Below, piece after piece: positions 1-12,015 of a stretch of 64,000 nt of DNA; position 1 is the stretch's first letter, and each line of letters opens with the position of its first letter. The DNA is from Pseudoscleropodium purum (Eukaryota > Streptophyta > Bryopsida > Hypnales > Brachytheciaceae). The stretch covers positions 46,180,243 to 46,244,242 of the forward strand of contig OZ017796.1 of the NCBI GenBank assembly GCA_963969395.1. The letters run 5' to 3'. The notes below the pieces were generated by a model, which searched no databases, was not told where the DNA came from, and was given only the letters and a program-made list of their open reading frames with translations. Both the position numbers and the translations under genes were made by a program.

Positions 1-863
1 AATAGATATATTTGGTCTTCAGAGAATTATAGGGCTATGCCTATATAAAGAAACTCCTATCCAAAAGTACAAACATACATTAGCTTAAGATTGAAGTAGT
101 TTAAACATGATATCACCTCAAATCATTTGGTACATCATAAATATTATGGACTTTGAAGGTTTACACAATAACCATTAACCCCTAAAGGACTATGATGCGT
201 TTTTTGGCAACATAATTTTTTTGAGCAGGTGTATATGAGCGGAGATTTCCGTATTTTTGGCCTAAATTTTTATAGAGGGTGTGGACATGGACAACAAATA
301 TCTTTCATGTGCATAAATTTTTAAGACATTTGGAAATACGAGCCAAAAGTTATAGCCTAATATGTAGTTTGTTTCTCAAATTGAGCAATCCGGGCAAATC
401 TGAAAATATCATTTTTTTCAAAACTAAGAATTTGAAATTAATTCTCTAGATTTTTATGTACATAGAAAGCTTCGAATCACTCCATTTTGATCAATGAATC
501 AAAAGTTATGAGGTGTTTTAGTTTGCAGGTGGTTATAGATTCCCTACTCCAAAATAAACTTTGAAGTCCTTTATTGAACTCAATTTTCAATATTTTTGGA
601 TTAAAATAAAAATAATAGGTGAAGATTGTTTATTACAACATTTCAACCATTGGGATTGGCATTTTTCAATTCCATAACTAAATTATTAACAATTTAGTAT
701 TTTGATTCATTCTCTACTTCTTCCTACTTATTATTTTTTTCCTATATATTGTACAATTTCAAATGATTTGAAAATTTTCAAGCATTTAGCCAACTAGCCT
801 TGAAGAATGAATCCAAAGAGTTGCAACCATTGTGGGCATTTTTTCATACAAATGTGACCTTGT

Positions 864-1120
864 ATGAGTATAAGACACTTAGTGTCTCTTTTGAGTTCAT
901 TGTCATTATCATTGTGACAACCTATCACAATGAGCTCAAAATTTGTTCCTTATAATTTCTTTTAATTACCCCCCCCCCCCCTTCCCCTCACAATCAATTC
1001 AAAAATAATTTAAATTAATTTTTTTCCAATAAACCCCCCCTCCCCTCCCCCTTTTAGTAATTTAGAAAGTCAAGTTGCTTGCCAATGAATATGGGATATA
1101 TGTTTTCCAAGTGTGTATCT

Positions 1121-1172
<52 letters not shown>

Positions 1173-1399
1173 ATCCATATTGTACACATAATTTCTATAT
1201 TGCAGTACCGTATATGTATCCATATCACACTATCTATATCCATATTAGAGTATTATATCTATATCTCTCGTTTTTTTGGAGATCAATGGTTAGGAAGGGG
1301 AGTTCGTAATTTTTTTTTAAATCAATAGCTCTCGTTTTTTTGCACAGATGGAGGCTGGTTAATTAATTGGCCAATTTGGTACGTCTCTTTTTGGCTAAT
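864..1399. other. Insertion inside TTAA element copy 1, with poly-C runs
   Basis: The sequence shared with the other copies stops at about 863 (after 'gaccttgt') and resumes at about 1400 ('tgtgaagtgcagc'). The intervening DNA is absent from the other copies. It holds a run of 12 C at 970-981, a second C-rich tract near 1034-1052 and an AT microsatellite. I see no clear inverted ends or target duplication, so the nature of the insert is unknown. Confidence 0.55.
1122..1168. repeat. (AT)n microsatellite
   Basis: About 23 uninterrupted AT/TA units. It produces spurious Ile-Tyr reading frames in this stretch. Confidence 0.97.
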
Positions 1400-1653
1400 T
1401 GTGAAGTGCAGCTACCTGGTTTATCATAGGGCCAAAAAAAGACTTTTTGTCAATTGAAATGCTTATATCTTACAATCTACAGGGTGGAAATTTCTGAATT
1501 TTTTCCAAATCTTTTCAAATTATCATACTACAAGATCCTAGGGTTGGATGTGTTCAAAAATGTTTTTTTAATTTTTTTGGAACATGTCTTAAAAATGATA
1601 GTTTTTGAGCGTTTTTTTTGTTGAAGACATAGTCAAGAAACTTTAGGGGTTAA

Positions 1654-4600
1654 AGGACAATTATTTCTCAAAAGGACTCTTGAATACTTGAATTTCTCAA
1701 ATTTTTAATAGAAAATGTAGGCATGTATAGATGGACCTTTTTTTTAACAAGAATATGAAGTTGAAAGCAAAGAACACTTTGTAATTTTTTTCCATTTGAT
1801 GGGAGTTTGGAAAATACTATATGAGGTTTTGGGAGAAAAAACTTAATTAAAAATTTAATACATAAAAAATGAATTGATCATTGTGAGTTTAAAAAGTATA
1901 TATCTCCTAAAGTTATGCACAAAATTAAAACTATGAAAAGTTTATACAAGTTTTATAAAAATATCTCCAAAAATTATACATCAAATTAAAACTAATTTCT
2001 AAGAAAGTTTGTAGAAAATAGTGAAAAAAATTCCAATAATTAAAATATCAAGCCATGTTTAACAACTAAATCAAGATCAAATTCCACCAAAGAAATGATA
2101 GAGTAGTATTATTGAATGTCTAAAAGTGCACATGCAAGAAAGTCTTTTTTTGTAGCTATACAAAAGACAAAAAAATTGGTATTTTTAGACTTTCTTTGAC
2201 AAGTAGGTACAAACCTAGTAGAAGAATGAACTATTTGATTTCTAAGTTAAATTCAATGGTTTGGGTACTAAAAAATCCTAAAAAATATGAAAATTGAAAA
2301 ACACAACAAACTATCAAATGGACTTTTAGAAGACATTGTGAATATAGAATATAATTTTAGTATTAATTTATATCCAAAACTCTATGCTTAAATTTGAATT
2401 GAATATTCATTTTATAACACTTAAAAAATACAAGTGCTTCATACTTTCAATCATAATTTTTTTTCCGAACTATGTGCTTGAGCAAGGTGGGCAACTCTAA
2501 GAAAAATTTGCAAAAAAAACTCTTTCACCTTCAAATCACCTTTAAAATTTGATAAGTAGACAACTGTAGTCAATAGTATATGAATTCTTGTCACCCTCCA
2601 AAGGTAGTTGCATAAAATACATAATTTTTACTAGTTTTGCTCTAAGATGTTTATTTTCATACCAAATTTTACACTTGAAAATCTACCTCAAATTTTTATA
2701 ACTAATTTAAGAACTTCATCAAAAAATTAAAGACAATCTATATATTACATTTTTCCTAAAATGAATATTAAAAAATTAAAAAACAATATTTTAGGCCCTT
2801 AAATTCCATCACATATTACAGCTCAAGTAGATCTTTTGAAAGTGTCTTGCCAATATATTTGTATATTTGTGCTTGATCAATGTAAAATTCTTCTCTAATA
2901 CATTTGTAAATTTGTATTCTATTCTATAACCTTATAATTTTTATAATATTTGAAATAAATATAAAATTATTATTTTATATTATAAAGGTGATTTCTAATG
3001 GAATTTCTTCTATCAACATATATTTATAAACTTTATATTCAACGGATAGGACAATTGTTCAATGACTTTCAACTTAGATCAAGTTAATCTACAATCAAAT
3101 TTGAACTTCAAAGTGGGTTGAAAAAGGACAAAAAATTCCTAAAATAGAATGAAAATGATAATTATAATCCTTGCAATTGTAGAAAACTTTGTCAAAAAAT
3201 TTCAAAATTATTTCAATTTTTATCAATGAAATTTCAAAATTTATTAGATATAACACATTGTATCAAAACACTCTTTCAATGTAAGAATTTTCATCTAGAT
3301 ACATATAGAGATTCTTTTTTTTTTAATGAAAATATATATTGTACCTTTGAAAGACTCAATTTTGTAGAAGAATTTTTTCCATCTCAAATTGAATTTGGAT
3401 TTTGCAAAAGGAATTTTCAAAGCTCTTAAAACAATATATGGTATTGTACTATGCCAAAAAACTTAGTGTATTTTAGCTTACAAAAAGACATGAAGACATA
3501 TAATGAATTAGCAACCAATAGTTAACAATAAAATTTATATAATGCAAATTTCTCACTAATTGGAATCAAAGTTGAACTTTTTTTGGTCTTAAATATACCT
3601 TGGTATTGTATGTAGGGATAAAAATTATAGGAATGAGATTCTAATCTTAAATATAATTATATAACTTCAATCATATCTACCATGTGTACCCACCAACTAA
3701 ATTTGTAACAAATTCATTTATACTCAATAGAAGCATAAAGTAAACTAGCCCATGACAGGCGAACTCCCTAATATAGACATCTATCAAACAACCCATTACA
3801 ATTTTCCATCAATCTATGTCATGTTTTTCCAATTAATGTAAACAAGACTTCATTAGGTAGGTTAATGACTCAAATCAATGTTTTGCTTGATGGTGATAGA
3901 GATGTTAGAGACTCTTTAAGGAACTTGCACCTTTGTGTGTAATTCATTATATGAACTACCTTTTTTATTCCTATATGTCATGTGCATGTTAGAAAATATT
4001 TCAACCATGTTAGGAAATATTATAACTACATTAGATGGTTTGATGATCACCATGGGTATAGTTATTGATGGCTTTGGAGGTAGTCTAGAGATTGTTTTGA
4101 GCCATTTGGCCAGTTCACTTCAAAAATTTGTACCAAATTCATACTTTGTCAAATAAATTAAATTTTAGTTGCTCTCCCCATTTCTCATGTTTGCTTGTAT
4201 GTGGAAAAAAAATTTAAAAGTTTTCAAAGATGTCAACAAGGCAAACCAATCAATCTGCTTGTCATAGCCTAGTTTACCTCGTATAAAGTAGCATAATCCA
4301 CTGTCTTTTTTTTTTTCATTGCACATTTTAGATTCACAACTATTTTTGTAATACAATAATCACAAGGATTTTTCACATGGATTTTGGTCAACTTATTCTT
4401 GAAAAACAAATGCATTATAGGTGGCCAAGGTAAAAATATATAGCTTCCCATCAATGTCTCTAAATAGGACTATTTTTGTCCATTTGGCTTTTAATATTGC
4501 TCAATAATTCTCTACATGATTGCAATGGTAATTCCAAAATGTCCCTCAAGATTGTAGAAAAACGAATGAATTCTTTGCATATAAAGAATCTACATGATGT

Positions 4601-5040
4601 TGTTCATTAGAATTATAAAACCGTGCCTTCTCAACTAGATTCTAACCCTTTCAACCCATGTCCCACATTGAAGTCATGACAATGCCAAGCCCTTTTCAAT
4701 TTTCAATGCATTAGAATGCAATGGTGTGCAATTGGGACCTCATTGCTAATTGGGCTTGGGATGAATTTGGATATATTTTAAATTAAAGTAGGAGGTCCAT
4801 AAACAATGAGGATTTTAAATACATCTCTAATATAGGAATTAGTGACATGTCCTTAGAAATATTTGTGACTCTCACTAATTAGGTAGGTAGGATTGAAAGG
4901 ACAATTTATGGACCTCCCACCTTACCTTGTGACTAATATTTTGATTGAACAAAAGTCCTTGTATAGAATGTATGAATTTAAAACATGCAATTGCAATCGT
5001 ATTCATTTATTTTTATTAAGGTTATGTGTAGCACATCTGT
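1654..5040. other. AT-rich intergenic DNA, no gene seen
   Basis: Strongly AT-rich with frequent stops in all frames. The open frames here are under 75 codons and biased to Ile, Phe, Lys and Asn, as expected by chance. No motif, RNA gene or transposon terminus was recognised. Confidence 0.7.
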
Positions 5041-6040
5041 TTTTTTAGCAATATTTTGCTCGCAAGGGCTACATTTTGTGGGGGAGGGAATACCAGGTTA
5101 TGTAATATAATAATCCCCCACTTTTAGCGTTTGAAATCAGGTACACATTCTCAGGATGCTACCAATAATATCCCTCTTTGGGGGATGAATCGGTTCATTC
5201 TGTTGGATGACTAACGCAAGTTTCATCCTCATTTTGTACATGATTTCATTCATTTCACTGGATGTAAACCCCTGCATCCCTTCCTGCACTGCCTGCCCCT
5301 AATCAATGGAAGATAAAATAAATCCCTGGTGCAGCATGATGACGTCCTCCAGCTCCATAAAGGGTTGTGGCTAAGTTAAGGTGAAAATAATTCAATGAAT
5401 TGTCACAAATGTGGGGTACAACACCAGTCCCAGCGGACTGCCCTCACTGTACTTTCAGCATCCCCTAAAGGCCTACATTAAGTTACACTCATCCAGTAAG
5501 TATGAGCTATGGGAAGCACATATTATTTAATGAATTTATGAGACCAATAAAGGGGTGGCAAAGGTTTTGTTGTTTACATAGTGTCATTTCTTCCTTTATG
5601 TTTTTATACGAAAATTCAGTAACTAGTAATTAAAAGCTCTCAGTTCAGTTCAGTTCAGTCCAGTCAGCACAGGTTACTTACAGAATCTGAGAAAAAAGTT
5701 ATTATGTTAAGGGGTCACATAACTTAGACTCCTAGTCAACCATCCAGCTGATGATGGATGATTAAAGGACCTGGAATGGATGAAAAATATCAATGGGGTC
5801 AAGTCAATTCATCAGATTTTATGGCTTTCAGTTCAGCACCCCACTTTTTACTATTACGGCCCAGGGTAGCTTTCAGTTACAGTAACAACTAGAAGTTACT
5901 TTAATCAGAAATGTTTTTACTTTTACTTCCACTTTTACATTATGGATCTTTTATTTCTACTTCAAGTTTAATGTTAAGGGTCTTTTACTTTTATTTCCAC
6001 TTTTACATTTAAGGGTCTTTTACTTTTTATTGTGGCATTC
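5041..6040. other. Mixed-composition stretch upstream of the 6.26-kb candidate gene
   Basis: GC rises from about 5.04 to 5.65 kb, including a GATGACGTCC bZIP-type site near 5339. A short CAGTT repeat lies at 5641-5665. From about 5915 to 6035 a degenerate tandem repeat of roughly 44 bp recurs, built on the theme 'gggtcttttacttt' followed by 'cacttttacat'. No reading frame of note. It may be the upstream region of the candidate gene at 6263, but that is inference. Confidence 0.4.
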
Positions 6041-6045
6041 AAGAC

Positions 6046-6053
6046 TATATAAG
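6046..6053 (+). promoter_or_regulatory. TATA box candidate for the 6263 reading frame
   Basis: TATATAAG lies 217 bp before the ATG at 6263 and is followed by a pyrimidine-rich leader, a usual plant core-promoter arrangement. A start site about 30 bp downstream would give a leader of roughly 185 nt. Confidence 0.4.
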
Positions 6054-6262
6054 AAATAGGATTCATTCATTTTACACTTTTTTCTTTTCACAAGTTTTTA
6101 ATAGATTCTTCTATTGGGGGCTTAGTTTTTTACTTTGCATTGAGCATCATTTTCTTCAATTGTAGCATTCAAAGCTATCTAAGTTTTTTGTTTCTTGCAT
6201 TTTGTGTTCTTAATTCATCTTCACTTTATCAATTTGATTTCATATAGTTCATTGGTATAAAA

Positions 6263-6616
6263 ATGTATTCACAAAGTGGAAAGTTCAATTACTTTACAAA
6301 AATGAAATGGCTTAATCCACTAGAGACAATTGACGAGGAGTGTTCCATGCCCCAACATTGTGATGGAACAAAATCAAATTATTCTACACAAAGTGTGGAT
6401 ACAAGCAACATAATTGAAGAGTTCTACAAGTTTCGAAACCAAAGATGGCCACAACATCCACAAGAGACCTCGAAGAATTTTTACGAGCATAAGGATTTGG
6501 AAGAATCACAAGAAGAGTGTTTTGTACTTCCAAGTCAAAAGACAACATCGTATGGAATTTGTTCAAGACTTAGAAATGTATATACAAAGTTAAAGAGAAA
6601 GTTATGCCGAGAATAG
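6263..6616 (+). CDS. Candidate small protein, unrecognised (117 aa)
   Basis: An ATG-initiated frame of 117 codons in AT-rich DNA where chance frames rarely pass 80 codons outside repeats. The product is hydrophilic with a balanced composition (many Glu, Gln, Ser, Asn and Lys; six Cys) and ends in a basic stretch (LKRKLCRE). There is no signal peptide, membrane segment or known motif. The N-terminal part contains Tyr, Phe and Trp (MYSQSGKFNYFTKMKW) and the middle an acidic run (HKDLEESQEE). A TATA box and pyrimidine-rich leader precede it, which supports transcription. It could be an orphan or fast-evolving gene, a fragment of a transposon protein, or a chance frame. I give it slightly less than even odds of being real. 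Confidence 0.4.
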   Translation: MYSQSGKFNYFTKMKWLNPLETIDEECSMPQHCDGTKSNYSTQSVDTSNIIEEFYKFRNQRWPQHPQETSKNFYEHKDLEESQEECFVLPSQKTTSYGICSRLRNVYTKLKRKLCRE

Positions 6617-9600
6617 ATATAGAAATACATATATTGTAGCAATTGAATTGTGAATGGAAAAATTAAAAAATAGAATTTTATGTAGTTGTGGTTTTGAATT
6701 GAAAATACCAATTCAAAAAATATATATCTATATTTTTTTTAAATGTATTAATTTATATAAAAAATCAAAAGTGAATGATTACTTCATTTCAATTTCTTAA
6801 ATATTTTTTGATTGTAACGATATTTAAAAAATAATTGGATCTATAAAATGTAATAAAAAATAAATTTTTGTAACAAAATGAATTTACTCAAAATGATTTT
6901 GCTATCACCAATTGCACTTTTGTCCCTAAGTTTTATGGTATTTAGAAACCTTTATTAATAGACTTTTCCAAATCAAAGATAAAATCTTCATCTTTTAATA
7001 TTTTTTGACAAATTTAATTGTACAGTCATTTTCAGTTAGCTTATTCAAGTATGTGAGTATGTCCTCCTAAACTTACCAAATGAAAATCCCCCATTGACTA
7101 GAAGATTCATTTGTCTAATCTTTAGAAACGACTATTTTCTAACCCTTTTTAAAGGAAAAATTTCATCCTTCAAACTTCCTTTAAGAAATTGTACATCCTA
7201 TACCTTGAATGCATTTTAAACAATATGTTTGGCACCTTTGGGGGGAATTAGTAGAAAATACATTAATTCTTTTCTTAAAAAAATGTATATTAATTTCATA
7301 ACAAAAAATGAGGTATATTATGTACATTATGTATGTACATTACGTACATTAGAAGAAATAGGTACATTATGTATGCACATTACGTACATTAGAAGAAAGA
7401 GGTACATTATGTATGAAAATCTGAAACATTTGTATTTTCTATATAAAATTGAAAATTGCCAGTACAAATAATGAGACTAGTATAAGTTTTCTTGGTAATC
7501 TTAAAATACTTAACCCCTAATTCATTATGCAACCATACATTGGTTGTAGCAAAACTAAAAAAATGCATTTTCAACTTCAAAAATTCATTCATTCAAAACA
7601 ATCAATTGTTGTTGCAAGATTGAAGTTTTATTTTATCTACATTGGACCATTTAAATTTTTTATTTTTTAATCATTAAATTATAAAATGGACATGAGAGAA
7701 ATTCATACATATTCTTTTATGAACTTGGGATTTAAAATTTTTATTAGGTTTGTTATTATTTTTGTTTTTATTTTTTATATTTGACATACAACAATTTGAC
7801 ATAAACACAATTTATAATTCTTTAGTTTCAAGATTGCATCTACATATTTAAATTCATCATATTCACTAACAAATGCATTCTATTTCAAATTACAAATAAT
7901 TGAACTTTATACAAATATTTTAAATTCAATTGAAATTATTTCAACTAAAATTGTGAGATATTAGAGAATATTTAAAGTTATGATAGAGCTTTCATTTTGG
8001 TCTTTGAAAAATCTTTATTTATTGAAATCAATTCATAAGTAGATCATTTCTAATAAATAAAAATCATTTATGTATGTGAAAATTGAGCATATTGTAAATC
8101 TCATACTTTTGACCAATTATACCAAACTTCAATTTTAAAAACATTTTTTTAATGTATATCTATAGATTTTCTTTTGAAAATCTTTAGTAAAAATTCCAAA
8201 ATAATTTTTAATAATTCAACTATACAAAAAATTGAATTGCTTAACTGCAATCATTTGAAAGTCTTTACAAGTCAAATGGAAAAAAAATTACAAGTCAAAT
8301 ATATTTGCATCCTTCATAAATATGCTTAATCTTTTAGGGAATAAAAATTAGATTAGTCAAAATTTCCAAAATTGTAAAGGTGCATAACTAAATGAAACTC
8401 AAAAAAAAAATTTAATGCATGGTATAAAAGATGAAAAATATAATTTACAAATTAGATCTATATGAAATATTTGAAATTCTTATAAGAAATTTTTTAAAGT
8501 CAAATTGATAAGTTTCAATTAGAAGTGATTTTAAAAGATTTAATTTTACTTTACTTACTAGGATTCTATTTTTCTCTACACTGGCTATTACTAATGATTG
8601 ACTAAAGTAAAATATATTAATTGAAATTATGGTTCAAAGTAATGATGTTTTTTAATTTCGTTTTTTTATAAACAAATGTCAAGTATGTAATTATATTGTA
8701 CATTAATACTGAAGGTTTTAGGGTTTTATATTGGACTCGGGAGACTTCAATGACAAAAAAATTTACACCAATTTTGAGAGTCTAGAAAGAATTAATTAAC
8801 ATTTTGAATTTAAATGAAACTTTTTTGTGAAAATTATAGATATTCAAACTAGAATCAATTCAATTGAGCATTATGAATTTAAAGATAAAAAAGTCATGTA
8901 AAAATTATAAATATTCAACCTATAACCTATAAAATAGAAAGGTTTAGTAAATAAATTTACTAAAATTTTGGCATTGAAATGGAAATTGAAAGAATAATTT
9001 ATATTGTGTAAATAAAGATCGTAGCACAAAAATAAATCGAATGCCACAACTAACATCAAATATGCAATAAAAAACTAAAAGGAATGCATAACAACACAAC
9101 CTCTAACAACAATGTCAAGCCATGGAGCTCTTTCCATCTAACATTTGGATAAAACCCATTTGAATAAAACTAAGATGAAATCCTAAAGGAGTTCATCTCA
9201 CAATACAATTCAATGTGTGATGTCACTACACAAGACATATAACTTTTACAATAATTATTGGAATAGCATGAAATAAAGTCTTATATGCTAAACATCAAAA
9301 TTAGAAATTATCTTAAAAGCCATGTGTAAAGTTCAAAAGTGTAAAGTCACTAGAGTGTAGCAAAATCTATAAAATGTCTGAAGTGGATACCTCAACACTA
9401 GCACTTTACAAATTCAAGTGAAGACCTTCAGGTCATACCAAGGTTTAGAACATATTACATGTTATACATTATATATTATTTATTTTTGAAGTAACCTTTG
9501 AGATTTTTGTATTGACAAATATAGAATTTAATTTGCAACTATGGGGTGCATTTGAAGCCACAACGATAATGACAAATAAAAGAATTTTATAGCCACAAAT

Positions 9601-11183
9601 AAAATAATGAAATTTCAAAGTCACATAATTAAAATTAAAGCTATAAGAGAATATATTGTCTTTTCAATTGAGGAAGTTGGAAAGTTTTTTGAAGAAACCA
9701 ATGAAAACCTTTGGATTTCAATTAATGTCTAAACCCAAGGCTAAAAGAATTTGTATTGGAATTTTTTAATGAAAGAGTTGAAAAGTTTTTGAGGCTAGCA
9801 AAGGGACTTACAAGAACAAATGAAATATAGAAGCCACTTTGCAACTATGGGTTTCATATCTATGCAAATTTAGAATAACAAAAGATTTCTAAATAAAAAG
9901 TGAAACAATTCATATGAAATGCAATCTATTCTAAAAGAATTGAAAATATCTCCTCAATTTTATGTAGAACATCATAGTGCAAATTTTTTACTATGCCACT
10001 TTGAAATTATAATTTTTTTGGCTTTGGTCATAGACCCAAAGTTCAAATTGATACAAAATATTTCATTTTAGTAATTTTCTAAAATTTCAAATTGGAAAAA
10101 AAACTAAACTTGATAAGATTCATTTCATTAGTTAGACTCAAATTCAAAAAAGAACATTTTAATGGCAGAAATTCAAGATTAAAAGAAAGAGCACATATTG
10201 AGAAATATACTACATGGATTTGCCATTTTTTTATGCAAGAATGAAGAAAATATTACTAGAAAATAATATCCAATACCATTCATTAAAACGAATTAAAGCA
10301 GATCCTTTAAAAGAAATTATATGGAATTTTTTTTTCCATTTAGGAGCTTCCTTCAATATCATCCAAAAGACACTTTTCATCTTAAAGGTTTTAGGGTTAA
10401 TACAAGATACTAAAGAAATCTCCATATTTTTAAAATATACTTTTAGAGTAAGAAAATAATCTCTCCAATAAAACATATATTTTATCCAAATTCCAATGTA
10501 TGTTTGAATCCTAAAATAGTCAATTTACAAGAATTTTTATATAAAGTTTTGTATTCCCAAACCTTAGGATATATTTATCGAAGATTTTGTTTTTCCCTAA
10601 ATTTTGTACTTGAAATTGACCAAATAAGCATTGGAGATATTTGATGGTTGGTTAATATTTCATTTTATACCATATAATTTACCTACCAACCATCCCACTG
10701 TATAGTTCAAGAAGGTTGAAAAACTAAGGTTGCAATAGAAGCAAGGCAAGACACTTATATTAGCAAGACAATCATCAAAGATCCTCTTTTCTGCCTAGCA
10801 TGCCTAGATTAAGAGATGTTTTTGTCTATTTAAGCTTCTTAGTTTCAATCTTGCTTGTGTTTTCTACTTGCCATCATTGCATGCCATTATGTTTGATATC
10901 TAGAGAACCTAAGTGTGTCTTTTTCAATGTGACTTTCAAAAATTAACACTCATTTTATGGAGATGTAGAGGATATATTTACTTAAAAAGAATTTGGTAGT
11001 ATTGGTTTATATTGTGAGTTTTGATGATGCAAATCATCAAATTTTGGAGTATTTAGAATGGACTTGTTAAATCTAAAGCTTTGAATGCTTGATTTGGAGT
11101 TCTTTTGGTATTGCTTGAGAATTTTGAATGTGGTGGGATATTGGGGGTGAGAACTTTGTGTGACAAGGGAAAAAGAGTAAATA
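6617..11183. other. AT-rich intergenic DNA, no gene seen
   Basis: Apart from the minisatellite at 7.32 kb, only low-complexity AT-rich sequence with short chance frames. The opposed 81-codon frames at 10.2-10.5 kb are mirror images on the two strands with biased composition and were not accepted. Confidence 0.65.
7321..7416. repeat. 40-bp minisatellite, about 2.4 units
   Basis: Units at 7321-7360 and 7361-7400 differ at four positions. A partial third unit begins at 7401. Each unit contains GTACATTATGTATG and ACATTACGTACATT, so it is locally palindromic. It gives rise to a spurious repetitive peptide frame. Confidence 0.9.
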
Positions 11184-12015
11184 TTAATCTCTAAAGGACC
11201 AAACTATTTTTTTTTTGACAACATAGTGATTTTGGGCAGCTCACTACACAAGGAATTTTTAATTTAATTTTTGAAATTTTCACATAACATGTGCCCAAAG
11301 AGTAGCTTTAAGGCCCAATAATTTTCATAACTGTTGATTACACAGTTTAAAATTTATTGTATGATATGTCATTTTCAATGCTCGGTGGGCAGCCCAAAAA
11401 TATCTTTAAAAATCACTTTTTTCAAATATAAAATTTGAAATTGTTTTTTTAGATTTATACATATGTAGAAAGATTTGAATCATTTAATTTTGATTTATGA
11501 GATGAAAGTTATGAAGTGCTCTAGTTTGCAAGCACTTATGGATTACCTACTCTAAAATAAACTTTAGAGTCTTTTATTTTAACTCAATTTTTTATATTTT
11601 TTGAAAAAATAAAAAGATATGACATGTATTGTTTATTATTACATTACAACCATTGGAATTGGCATATTTCAATTCCATAATTGAATTCTTAACAATTTAG
11701 TGTTTTGAATCATTCTCTACTTCTTTTCACTTATTATTTTTTCAATTCATGCACATGTGACCATGTGAAGTGCACTTGCCCGTTTATTTGTAGGGCTAAA
11801 AAAAAGATTTTTGTCACTTCAAACACTGATATCTTGCCATCTATAAGGTGGAAATTTCTGAATTTTTTTTCACATCTTTTCAAACCAAATTACTACAACA
11901 TCCTATGGTTACATGTATTCAAAAATTATTTTTTCTAAAATTTGCTATTTGTACTAGAAATGGCAGTTTTGGAGTGGTTTTGGTGAAAACATAATCTAAA
12001 ATATTTAGGGGTTAA
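11184..12015 (+). mobile_element. TTAA-flanked inverted-repeat element, copy 2 (subgroup B, internal deletion)
   Basis: Left edge TTAA (11184-11187) is followed by TCTCTAAAGGACC, a mutated terminus. The right end is TTTAGGGGTTAA (12004-12015). The interior follows the family consensus but has the variant 'gggcagctcacta' near the left end, shared with copy 3, which marks a subgroup. It is about 100 bp short near 11.73-11.76 kb. No coding capacity. Confidence 0.75.

Larger units (their letters stand above)
175..1653 (+). mobile_element. TTAA-flanked inverted-repeat element, copy 1 (carries an internal insertion)
   Basis: The left end reads TTAACCCCTAAAGG (175-188) and the right end CTTTAGGGGTTAA (1641-1653), so the termini are inverted copies and both outer edges are TTAA. 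The interior matches the 928-bp copies at 17.3, 14.5 and 36.5 kb along nearly its full length. It is about 540 bp longer because an unrelated block (about 864-1399) with a poly-C run and an AT microsatellite interrupts it. No transposase frame is present, so it is non-autonomous. The TTAA edge and CCCC start are the hallmarks of piggyBac-type elements; that assignment is inference. Confidence 0.8.

Noticed and set aside
1079..1328. Ile-Tyr-rich frames
   Set aside because: Direct translation of the (AT)n microsatellite.
10214..10476. Opposed 81-codon frames on the two strands
   Set aside because: Mirror frames of equal length in AT-rich DNA with biased composition and no motif; best explained by chance.
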